This document shows, one piece after another, positions 8,974 to 16,029 of a stretch of 64,000 bases of DNA. The DNA lies in NCBI GenBank assembly GCA_947624225.1, contig CANQJF010000004.1:1-64000 (forward strand), in the 5' to 3' direction. Positions within the stretch are counted from its first letter, which is position 1; the number at the start of each line of letters is the position of its first letter. The translations under genes and the position numbers were made by a program. The DNA comes from an uncultured Clostridia bacterium. GTDB lineage: Bacteria > Bacillota > Clostridia > Christensenellales > Borkfalkiaceae. The notes under the pieces are model-generated. The model had not been told where the DNA came from and searched no databases. It saw only the letters and a list, made by a program, of their open reading frames with translations.

Positions 8974-9462
8974 ATGAAGAAAAAGTTTGTTTTTATTTTG
9001 ACAGCGCTCATGCTGTGCCTCATCCTTGCTCTCTCCGCTTGCGGGGGAAGCGGGACAGCGGCAGGGCAGGAGACAACGAACGAAAACGAAAATGAGGAAG
9101 AAATGATCGATACGATTTATTTGACGATAGGAACGCATAAAACCACCGTAAAACTCGAAGAGAATGCTGCAACGAAAGCCCTTGTCGAACTTCTGAAAGG
9201 GGGCGATATCACCTACACGGCGCACGACTATGGCGGCTTTGAAAAAGTGGGCGATTTGGGGCATACCCTTCCCCGCAAAGATCGACAGTTGATGACGGAG
9301 GCGGGCGACGTCATTCTCTACTCGGGCAATCAAATCGTCCTGTTTTACGGCAGTAATTCGTGGAGTTATACAAAGCTCGGCAAAATGCGGGGTTCCGCGA
9401 GCGAAATCAAGGCAATTCTCACGGAAAGTGACCCCGTCAGGGTGACGATCAGTTTGCAATAA
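8974..9462 (+). CDS. Lipoprotein with cyclophilin-like domain
   Basis: 162 residues. A lysine-rich N-terminus and hydrophobic stretch end in the lipobox LSAC (Cys23), followed by a Gly/Glu/Asn linker, so the protein should be lipidated and held on the outer face of the membrane. The rest (IYLTIGTHKTTVKLEENAATK, DVILYSGNQIVLFYGSNSW, YTKLGKM) matches the cyclophilin-like-2 fold often encoded beside, or fused to, flavodoxins in Clostridia and Bacteroidetes. The track start at 8941 is upstream; the ATG at 8974 after AAGGAAGAAAAC begins the signal peptide. The signal peptide is nearly identical at DNA level to that of the gene at 10053. Confidence 0.88.
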   Translation: MKKKFVFILTALMLCLILALSACGGSGTAAGQETTNENENEEEMIDTIYLTIGTHKTTVKLEENAATKALVELLKGGDITYTAHDYGGFEKVGDLGHTLPRKDRQLMTEAGDVILYSGNQIVLFYGSNSWSYTKLGKMRGSASEIKAILTESDPVRVTISLQ

Positions 9463-9477
9463 CCTCGGAGGATAATT

Positions 9478-10017
9478 ATGGACAAAAAAGTTTTGGTCAT
9501 CTCGTCAAGTTACAGGACAAAGGGCAATTCGGCGCGGCTTGCCGAGGAATTCGTGAAAGGCGCGGCCGAGGCGGGGAACGACATCGAATTTATCTCCCTG
9601 CACGACAAAAATATAGGCTTCTGCCGCGGGTGCCTTACTTGTCAAAAGACAAAGAGGTGCATCATTCACGACGATGCGGACATGATCCGCGAAAAAATGC
9701 TCCATGCGGACGCGGTTGTCTTTGCCACACCTGTTTACTACTATGGAATAAGCGGACAGCTGAAAACCCTGCTCGACCGCGCTAATCCGCTGTATGCTTC
9801 GGATTATCGATTTCGTGAAATTTATCTGCTCTTTGCGGCGGCGGAAGATGGCGAAGATGCCGAGAAAAGAACTCTTGCGGGCTTTGACGGCTGGGTCGTT
9901 TGCTATGATAAGGCGCACCTTGCGGGCTATGTGTTTTGCGGCGGCGTGAACGACGTCGGCGACATCGAAGGCAATCAAAAGCTCGAAGAAGCCTATCGGA
10001 TGGGGAAGTCACTATAA
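9478..10017 (+). CDS. NADPH-dependent FMN reductase / iron-sulfur flavoprotein-like oxidoreductase
   Basis: 179 residues. VLVISSSYRTKGNSARLAEEF is the FMN-binding loop of the NADPH-dependent FMN reductase family. The segment CRGCLTCQKTKRCIIHDD gives a cysteine cluster like that of iron-sulfur flavoproteins, although cluster binding is not certain. VVFATPVYYYGISGQLKTLLDR is the second flavin-contact motif. It is preceded by GGAGGATAATT. It may supply reduced flavin to the operon's flavodoxins or directly reduce a quinone or aromatic substrate. Confidence 0.87.
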   Translation: MDKKVLVISSSYRTKGNSARLAEEFVKGAAEAGNDIEFISLHDKNIGFCRGCLTCQKTKRCIIHDDADMIREKMLHADAVVFATPVYYYGISGQLKTLLDRANPLYASDYRFREIYLLFAAAEDGEDAEKRTLAGFDGWVVCYDKAHLAGYVFCGGVNDVGDIEGNQKLEEAYRMGKSL

Positions 10018-10052
10018 ATTTGCCCAAAATTTGCCCAAAAAAGGAGCAGATC

Positions 10053-11597
10053 ATGAAGAAGAAGTTTGTTTTTATTCTGACAGCGCTCGTGCTGTGCCTC
10101 ATCCTTGTCCTCTCCGCTTGCGGCGGCAATGGCGGCAACGGTGGCAATGGTGGCAATGGGGGTAATACCTATTATACGGTCACTTTCGATCCGCAGGGCG
10201 GGAGCGCGGTAGAAAGTCAGCGCGTTCTCGCGGGAAATCCCGTGCGCACACCATCCACGCCTACAAACGGCGAACTCCTGTTTCAAGGGTGGTTTGCTTC
10301 CGCAGACGCGAGCGCCGAGCAGTGGAACTTTGAAACAGGTCGCATTGGCGGCGATATGACGCTCTTTGCGCATTGGGCGGCGGATACGTCCGAGCCGACG
10401 GCAAGCATTACTTATGAAAAGACAGCGGATAATACGGGCTATATCGTCACGGGCGCGGGACAGGAAGCGAAGATCGTCATCCCCGAAACCTATGATAATT
10501 TGCCCGTCGTGGAGATCGGGGAAAGCGCGTTTGCCTATTCCAAGCATAAATCGAATATTATTTCTGTCACGATCCCCGATTCGGTCACGAAAATCGGTTT
10601 AAACGCTTTCTATAATCAAGACGCGCTCGAAACCGTGAACATCGGAACAAACAGCAAGCTCGCATCCATTGAAAACAACGCCTTTTCGGGCAATCGCGCG
10701 CTGAAAGGGTTTTATCTTCCCGCAGGCGCGATAGAGCTCGGCGACAGTGTGTTCAATAATTGCGGCTCGCTCGACAGTTTTACCGTCGCAAGCGGGAACA
10801 CGGCTTATTCGGGCGAGGGAAACAATTTGATAGACCGCGCCGCGCACACGATCATTCGCGGGAGCAACCAAAGCGTCATTCCCGAAACGGTCACAAAAAT
10901 CGGCGTTGCCGCGTTCCGCAGGGCGACCATGACGACGCTCACCATTCCCGCCTCCGTCACCGTCATTGAAAAGTACGCCTTTTCGGATAGTTCGATCGTC
11001 ACGATCAATTATAAAGGGACAGAGGAGGCGTGGGACAAAGCAGTTCGCGACGAAAACGGAAAGGAGCGGATGTGGAAATCGACGCGGCAAGACATTACCG
11101 TACATTGCGCGGATGCGACAACAACAAGTCTTGTCGCCTACTTCTCGGCAACGGGCAACACAGAAGCCGTTGCGGAGAAAATTGCGGAGGCGACGGGCGG
11201 CACGCTCTATGAGATCGTGCCAAAAGTTCCCTATACCAAGGAGGATCTCAATTACAGCGACAGCGCCACGCGTGCGACCAAGGAGCAACGAGATCCCGAT
11301 GCTCGGCCTCAAATTGAGGGCTCCGTTTCGGACATGGGTGCCTTCGATGTCGTCTATCTCGGTTATCCCATTTGGTGGGGGACCGCGCCGAAGATCATCT
11401 GCACTTTCCTTGAAAGCTATGATTTTACGGGCAAGACCGTCGTTCCGTTCTGTACCTCGGGATCCAGCGGGATCGCGCCGAGCATTCCCGCGCTGAAAGA
11501 GATAGCGCCCGCCGCGAATTGGCTTTCGGGCATGCGGTTTTCTTCCTCGGCCTCCAAGAGCGACGTGGAGAATTGGCTCGGCGGGTTGACCTATTAG
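10053..11597 (+). CDS. Chimeric lipoprotein: InlB-type repeat, BspA-like LRRs and C-terminal flavodoxin domain
   Basis: 514 residues. A signal peptide ends in lipobox LSAC (Cys23) followed by a GGN repeat linker. Residues ~40-110 form an InlB B-type repeat (VTFDPQGGSAV to TLFAHWA). Residues ~120-345 are BspA-type LRR_5 repeats (VTIPDSVTKIGLNAF, ASIENNAFSG, IPASVTVIEKYAF). Residues ~350-514 are a flavodoxin domain (LVAYFSATGNTEAVAEK, GYPIWWGTAPKII, CTSGSSG) closely related to the protein at 6407. The track start at 9936 lies in the previous gene; the ATG at 10053 follows AAGGAGCAGATC. If the signal peptide works, the flavodoxin is outside the cell, where FMN supply and electron donor are unexplained. 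This is the last gene of the operon. Confidence 0.9.
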   Translation: MKKKFVFILTALVLCLILVLSACGGNGGNGGNGGNGGNTYYTVTFDPQGGSAVESQRVLAGNPVRTPSTPTNGELLFQGWFASADASAEQWNFETGRIGGDMTLFAHWAADTSEPTASITYEKTADNTGYIVTGAGQEAKIVIPETYDNLPVVEIGESAFAYSKHKSNIISVTIPDSVTKIGLNAFYNQDALETVNIGTNSKLASIENNAFSGNRALKGFYLPAGAIELGDSVFNNCGSLDSFTVASGNTAYSGEGNNLIDRAAHTIIRGSNQSVIPETVTKIGVAAFRRATMTTLTIPASVTVIEKYAFSDSSIVTINYKGTEEAWDKAVRDENGKERMWKSTRQDITVHCADATTTSLVAYFSATGNTEAVAEKIAEATGGTLYEIVPKVPYTKEDLNYSDSATRATKEQRDPDARPQIEGSVSDMGAFDVVYLGYPIWWGTAPKIICTFLESYDFTGKTVVPFCTSGSSGIAPSIPALKEIAPAANWLSGMRFSSSASKSDVENWLGGLTY

Positions 11598-11613
11598 TCC
11601 GTTCTTTAACAAA

Positions 11614-11647
11614 AAGGCCTGTGCCAATCGGTGCAGGCCTTATTTTT
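11614..11647 (+). terminator. Terminator of the TetR-flavodoxin operon
   Basis: AAGGCCTGTGCC-AATC-GGTGCAGGCCTT forms a 12-bp stem with two G-U pairs and is followed by ATTTTTA. It closes the operon 16 bases after the last stop codon. Confidence 0.9.
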
Positions 11648-11757
11648 ACCATGTGTCTTTGCAGGATAAGCCGCCTGAGCTGCTCGTTCTTTGTTTGTTC
11701 GCGCTGTGCGAAAAGTTTTACTTTTAGGGCTATCCATAGAGAAATCCCGTATTTCGC

Positions 11758-11787
11758 TTGCCAACATTCGGCGCGGTATGATATTAT
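11758..11787 (+). promoter_or_regulatory. Probable promoter of the thioesterase gene
   Basis: TTGCCA (11758-11763) and TATTAT (11782-11787) are separated by 18 bases and lie 26 bases before the start codon. The -10 box is imperfect. Confidence 0.5.
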
Positions 11788-11813
11788 GAAAACATGTCAA
11801 TCGGGGGTAGTTT

Positions 11814-12323
11814 ATGAAAGTCATTGCCAAGCAGAGAAACAGCAAAATGTGTGCCATTTGCGGGTTAGACAACGTGTATGGCGTGCGCGCGCCCTTTTAT
11901 TCCATGGAGGACGGCAGCGTCGCGACGATTTTTTCCTATCGGGAAGAGCACCAGAGCTATCCGGGGAGGGTGCACGGCGGGATGATCACGGCCATGCTCG
12001 ATGAAATGGGCCTGCGCGCCCTGTGGGCCAAGGAGGGTGGCGAGTTCACTTACGGCGTCACGCTCTCCCTCGAAACAAAATACAGAAAGCCGGTGCCGTA
12101 CGGGGTCCCGCTCATCGGGTGGGGGAAGATCGTGCGCGAGACAGGCAATTTTCTCACGGCGGAGTGCTGCATCATGGACGAGGCCCGCGCCGTGCTCGCC
12201 AACGCGACGATCAAGTATATCAAGCTCACGCCCAAGCAGATCAGTGAGGGCGTCAACGAGCACGAGGAGATGTGTTATCTCATTCAAGACGGCGTTTCGG
12301 AGATCGATTTGCCCGTGGATTGA
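11814..12323 (+). CDS. Hotdog-fold thioesterase (PaaI/YbgC-like)
   Basis: 169 residues. The motif YPGRVHGGMITAMLDEMGLRAL is the conserved hotdog segment with the HGG active-site region of PaaI-type acyl-CoA thioesterases, followed by the strand LSLETKYRKPVPYGVPL. An N-terminal CAIC pair may bind metal but is unproven. The acyl substrate is unknown. The start follows GGGGGTAGTTT. The gene is monocistronic, between the operon terminator and a hairpin near 12488. Confidence 0.85.
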   Translation: MKVIAKQRNSKMCAICGLDNVYGVRAPFYSMEDGSVATIFSYREEHQSYPGRVHGGMITAMLDEMGLRALWAKEGGEFTYGVTLSLETKYRKPVPYGVPLIGWGKIVRETGNFLTAECCIMDEARAVLANATIKYIKLTPKQISEGVNEHEEMCYLIQDGVSEIDLPVD

Positions 12324-12487
12324 CCCCGCGGCAATTCTATCAAGGAAGCGAAACACGGCAGCGTGGCTCAATGTAAGAAAAGACAGAGGATGTGGGCACC
12401 ATGTCCGAGTGTAACGTGTAAAAACAGAGAAGTTGCATAAATTTATCGCCTTATCTGAGGGCGGATGTTTTTCGGACGAAAGAGTCC

Positions 12488-12512
12488 AAAGGACGGCCGT
12501 CCTTTTGTTTTG
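12488..12512 (+). terminator. Probable terminator after the thioesterase gene
   Basis: AAAGGAC-GGCC-GTCCTTT is a perfect 7-bp stem followed by TGTTTTG. The 258-base gap holding it otherwise shows only the carbonic anhydrase promoter. Confidence 0.65.
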
Positions 12513-12545
12513 TACGGAATGTGTCGATTCCCATCGTTTTGGCGC

Positions 12546-12575
12546 TTGACAAAAGCATTCTCCGCATGATACAAT
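12546..12575 (+). promoter_or_regulatory. Promoter of carbonic anhydrase; leaderless geometry
   Basis: TTGACA (12546-12551) and TACAAT (12570-12575) have an 18-base spacer. The -10 box ends six bases before the ATG, so transcription should begin at or within a base or two of the start codon. Confidence 0.8.
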
Positions 12576-12581
12576 GTTGTC

Positions 12582-13133
12582 ATGCAGACAAAGATCACCG
12601 CCGAGAAGGCGATCGAGAAACTATTGGAGGGCAACCGCCGCTTCCTCAAAGAAAAACAGTTGGGAAATTTTTCTCCCGAGATTCGCCGCCGCCTCTTCGA
12701 GGAGGGGCAGTCCCCATACGCTGTGATCGTGGCGTGCTCGGATTCCCGCGTCGTCCCCGAGGCGATTTTCGACGCCGGGCTGGGCGAGCTCTTCACCGTC
12801 CGCGTCGCGGGCAACGTCGTCGGCATGCCCCAGCTCGCCAGCATCGAATATGCTGTTTCGCATTTGGGCTGTCCGCTCGTCGTCGTGCTCGGGCACACGG
12901 GTTGCGGGGCGGTCGCCGCCGCACTCGAAGGGGGTGCACACGGGCTCATCTCCGCGCTGACGGACGAGATCCTCCGTGCGATTGCGCCGACCGATCTGCC
13001 CGAGGTCGCATGCCGCAAGAATGCGCGCTTCGTCGCGGAGGCCATCGGCGAGGCCCTGTCGAAAGAGGGGTGCTCGGTGCGCGTCGTCGCTGCCGTCTAT
13101 GATATCCGCGAGGGCTCGGTGGAGCTCCTGTGA
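12582..13133 (+). CDS. Beta-class carbonic anhydrase
   Basis: 183 residues; catalyses reversible CO2 hydration in the cytosol. The zinc ligands and catalytic dyad are visible: C52, D54 and R56 in ACSDSRVVPE, and H105 and C108 in GHTGCGAV. The N-terminal AIEKLLEGNRRF helix is typical of bacterial plant-type beta enzymes. Length matches the short clade. No Shine-Dalgarno precedes the ATG and the promoter -10 box lies immediately upstream, so the mRNA is probably leaderless. No in-frame downstream start with a ribosome-binding site offers a better alternative. Confidence 0.93.
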   Translation: MQTKITAEKAIEKLLEGNRRFLKEKQLGNFSPEIRRRLFEEGQSPYAVIVACSDSRVVPEAIFDAGLGELFTVRVAGNVVGMPQLASIEYAVSHLGCPLVVVLGHTGCGAVAAALEGGAHGLISALTDEILRAIAPTDLPEVACRKNARFVAEAIGEALSKEGCSVRVVAAVYDIREGSVELL

Positions 13134-13297
13134 CATCATCGGGCGATACCATGTCCGCGATGTATTGTTTTAAAAACCATTTCTTGAAAAATTTTTTCGA
13201 AGTGGGGACGCGCATTCACAACTTATGTTGAAAGGGCACAAAAGAAAAATTTTTCCAAAATGAATGCGCCTCGGATACATTTATCATGTGTTTGTGC

Positions 13298-13303
13298 TAT
13301 AAT
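13298..13303 (+). promoter_or_regulatory. Extended -10 promoter element of the HAD phosphatase gene
   Basis: TGC directly precedes a perfect TATAAT, giving an extended -10 element. No good -35 is visible. The expected leader is about 23 bases and contains GAGGAGC. Confidence 0.6.
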
Positions 13304-13331
13304 ATTGTAGAGAAGAAGCAAGAGGAGCGCT

Positions 13332-14153
13332 ATGAATACTTTATTTGTGACAGATTTAGACGGCACTCTGCTGACGCGCGAGGAGAAAGTCTCGCCGTAT
13401 AGTTGCGAGCACCTCAACCGCCTCATCGACGCGGGGATGCTCTTTACGTACGCCACGGCACGTTCTGCACGGAGCGCTTTCCGTGCGCTTGCGGGGTTGA
13501 ATCTCCGCGTGCCGGCGATCCTCTACAACGGCGGGGTGATTTACGATTTCAACACCGCAAAGACGCTTTCCTATTCTGTTTTCACCGACGATCAAAAGGG
13601 ATATTTGCTCGACGTGCTTCTTCGCCGCGGCATCATTCCCGTTGTATTCAGCGCGCATCCGGGGCGCGAGCAGGTGCGCTGGCTCAAAGGCGGCGAGAGC
13701 GAGGGCATCCGCCGCTATCTCTCTCGCAGATTAGATGACGACCGCCTCGTCCCCGCTTATTCGGAGCGCGATCTCCTCGACGGGACGGTGCTTTACTTTA
13801 AATGTATCGGTCCCCGCGAGCAGATCGAGGGGGCTTGGAATGTCTTGAAATACGATACGCGCTTCATCTGCATATTCCATCAGGAGACCTATCAAAACGA
13901 TTTTTGGATGGAGATCTCCCCCCGCGAGGCCACCAAGGCGAACGGCGTAAAATTTTTGCGAGAATATCTCGGATGCGATAGGATCGTCTGCTTTGGGGAT
14001 ACCTCCAACGATTCGGACATGTTCGATGTGTGCGATGAAAAGTATGCCGTCATGAATGCCGACGCATGGCTCAAAGAGAAAGCGACAGGCGTCATCGGCT
14101 ATTGCGAGGAGGACGGCGTGGCCAAGTTCCTCGAAGAGTACTTTAAAGGTTAA
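13332..14153 (+). CDS. Cof-type HAD-IIB family hydrolase
   Basis: 273 residues. Motif I is FVTDLDGTLL, motif II lies in YATARSARSA, and motif IV is CFGDTSNDSDMF preceded by the lysine region EATKANGVKFL. This is the layout of Cof-like sugar-phosphate or pyridoxal-phosphate phosphatases, with a C2B cap between motifs II and III. The substrate cannot be assigned. AGAGGAGCGCT precedes the ATG. The 3' end overlaps the opposing DUF1294-like gene by four bases. Confidence 0.9.
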   Translation: MNTLFVTDLDGTLLTREEKVSPYSCEHLNRLIDAGMLFTYATARSARSAFRALAGLNLRVPAILYNGGVIYDFNTAKTLSYSVFTDDQKGYLLDVLLRRGIIPVVFSAHPGREQVRWLKGGESEGIRRYLSRRLDDDRLVPAYSERDLLDGTVLYFKCIGPREQIEGAWNVLKYDTRFICIFHQETYQNDFWMEISPREATKANGVKFLREYLGCDRIVCFGDTSNDSDMFDVCDEKYAVMNADAWLKEKATGVIGYCEEDGVAKFLEEYFKG

Positions 14154-14440
14154 AGGAAGAGCCAGATGCCGCGGTAGGCGAGATAGAAGCAGAAGATATT
14201 AAAGACTGCAAGCATGGGAAGAAACACCATGAGGACAAAGCTCGAAAGACGGTATTTCATGGCGAGGAGGGAGACAAAGAGGGCGATGGCTCCGCCCATG
14301 ATCGCGGCGAGGAAGAGTTTTCCGTCGCCCGCAGCGGGTTCGCCCGCGTCCACACTGTCCCGTTGCGCCTTTACAAAGCGCCAGGCATAGAAGTTGACGG
14401 CCACGATGTATACTGTGAGGAGGATATAGAGAAACACCAT
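14150..14440 (-). CDS. Small membrane protein, DUF1294-like
   Basis: 96 residues with three predicted transmembrane segments: an N-terminal one, LFLAAIMGGAIALFVSLLAMKYR, and FVLMVFLPMLAVFNIFCFYLAY. The middle section, GGAIA then a basic KYRLSSF linker, resembles DUF1294 membrane proteins of unknown function. It is tail-to-tail with the HAD gene, overlapping it by four bases. The ribosome-binding site is weak. A CATACT box six bases before the ATG could be another leaderless start, but no matching -35 is seen. Confidence 0.65.
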   Translation of the reverse strand: MVFLYILLTVYIVAVNFYAWRFVKAQRDSVDAGEPAAGDGKLFLAAIMGGAIALFVSLLAMKYRLSSFVLMVFLPMLAVFNIFCFYLAYRGIWLFL

Positions 14441-14485
14441 ATCCGCAGTATGCGCGGTTTATAGAAAATAAAAGGACGGACACAT

Positions 14486-16009
14486 ATGGAAAAGAAGAGG
14501 GCGTATATCAGCGTATACGATAAGCGCGGCATTGTGGATTTTTGCCGTTACCTCGTGGAGTATGGCTATGAACTCATCGCCACGGAGGGGACGGCGCGTG
14601 CACTCTCGGAAGCGGGTCTGCCCGTGCTCTCCGCGCACGACCTGACGGGATATCCCGAGCCGCTCGGCGGCAAGGTTCGCGCCATGCACCCCGCCATCTA
14701 CATGGGGATCATTGCCGGGAGCCTCACTCCCGAACAGCTCAGAGAGCTCGATGACGGCGATGTCTATCCCATCCAGCTTGTCGTCGTCAATCTCTATCCG
14801 TTCCAAAAGGACATGGAGGCGGGGCTGTCTTTCGAGGAAGCCTCCTCGCACATCGATGTGGGCGGGGTAGCCCTGCTCGATGCGGCCGCCAAGAGCTTTT
14901 TGCAGACGGTGGTCGTGTGCGATCCCGACGATTACGACCGCGTCCTCTGTGATCTTGCGGCAGGCGTCATTCCCGCAGATGAGCGGAAATACCTCATGTA
15001 TAAGTCTTTCTCCTATACGGCATCATACGACGCCCTCGTGGCACAGTACCTTTCCCATGAACTGAACATTCCTTTCCCCAAGACGTTCACCGTCACCTTT
15101 GAGAAAGCGCAGGACATCCGCTATGGGGAAAACCCGCATCAGCGCGCCGCGGTCTACCGCGAACCGCTCCTCAAAGAGGGCTCGCTCGCGCGCGCCAAAC
15201 AGCTTGCGGGGCCCGCGCTCACTTACAACTGCATCGAGGACGCCAACATTGCGCTCGAACTGATCAAGGAATTCGAGACGCCCGCCGTCGTCTTATGCAA
15301 ACACTGTGCGATTGCGGCCGTCGGGGTGGGTGAGAGCGTTCACGGCGCCTTTGCGCGCGTCTTGGAGAGCGTGCCGGATCCCGCCAATATGATTGCCGCG
15401 GTCAACGGCATCGTGGATGCCCGCCTTGCCGATTGCTTCCGCGGGCTGGGGCTCGAAGCCGTGCTTGCCGTGGGCTTTACGCCCGAGGCGATGGCAGAAT
15501 TGCATTACTATCCCGAGCTCGTCCTCCTCGAAAGCCCGGATATCCGCAGCAAGGTGCAGTTCTCCACCTTTGATATGACCAAGATTTACGGCGGCCTGCT
15601 CGTGCAGACATATGACACCTCGCTCTTCGGCGACCGCGTCTCGATTACCAAGCGTGCGCCCACGGAGGAGGAGTACGCGGCATTGGAATTCAACTATAAA
15701 ATTGCCAAGCACGCCCGTTCGAGTGCCGTCGTGATCGGGACCAAGGAGGGGACGGTGGGCATCGGCACGGGGCAGGTCAAGCGCGGCTTCGCGCTGGATG
15801 TTGCGCTTTCTTTGGCGGGCCCGCGTGCCAAGGGGGCAGTCCTCGCCTCCGACGCGGGATTTGCAGACGCCGCGTTCGTCGCCAAGTGTCAAAAGGCGGG
15901 CATCACTGCCATTGTCTGTTCGGGGACGCCGTCCGACGAGGCCGTTGCGCTCTGTGACAGGTACAAGATGGCGCTCGTTGTGAGCGGAAGCCGCCATTTC
16001 AAGAACTGA
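14486..16009 (+). CDS. purH: Bifunctional AICAR formyltransferase / IMP cyclohydrolase
   Basis: 507 residues; catalyses the last two steps of IMP synthesis. The N-terminal MGS-like IMP cyclohydrolase domain shows AYISVYDKRGIVDF, IATEGTARAL and GGKVRAMHPAI; ENPHQ-type residues occur in RYGENPHQRAA. In the transformylase domain the catalytic Lys-His pair is K272-H273, but the usual KHxNPCG sequence reads KHCAIAAVG, and the DAFFPF region reads DAGFADAAF. The terminal GSRHFKN fits the family. Length is normal. Other purine genes are not adjacent; purA is 20 kb away. The start follows AAAGGACGGACACAT. Assignment is firm, but the transformylase half is divergent. Confidence 0.92.
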   Translation: MEKKRAYISVYDKRGIVDFCRYLVEYGYELIATEGTARALSEAGLPVLSAHDLTGYPEPLGGKVRAMHPAIYMGIIAGSLTPEQLRELDDGDVYPIQLVVVNLYPFQKDMEAGLSFEEASSHIDVGGVALLDAAAKSFLQTVVVCDPDDYDRVLCDLAAGVIPADERKYLMYKSFSYTASYDALVAQYLSHELNIPFPKTFTVTFEKAQDIRYGENPHQRAAVYREPLLKEGSLARAKQLAGPALTYNCIEDANIALELIKEFETPAVVLCKHCAIAAVGVGESVHGAFARVLESVPDPANMIAAVNGIVDARLADCFRGLGLEAVLAVGFTPEAMAELHYYPELVLLESPDIRSKVQFSTFDMTKIYGGLLVQTYDTSLFGDRVSITKRAPTEEEYAALEFNYKIAKHARSSAVVIGTKEGTVGIGTGQVKRGFALDVALSLAGPRAKGAVLASDAGFADAAFVAKCQKAGITAIVCSGTPSDEAVALCDRYKMALVVSGSRHFKN

Positions 16010-16029
16010 GTTCTGCATGAGGTCTACTT

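Noticed and set aside
13208-13270. GCGCATTCA ... TGAATGCGC inverted repeat as a terminator or operator
   Set aside because: The arms are about 44 bases apart with no T-tract, upstream of the promoter; no supported role.
14486-16009. Frameshift or pseudogene in purH
   Set aside because: Motif differences are in an intact full-length frame with both domains complete.
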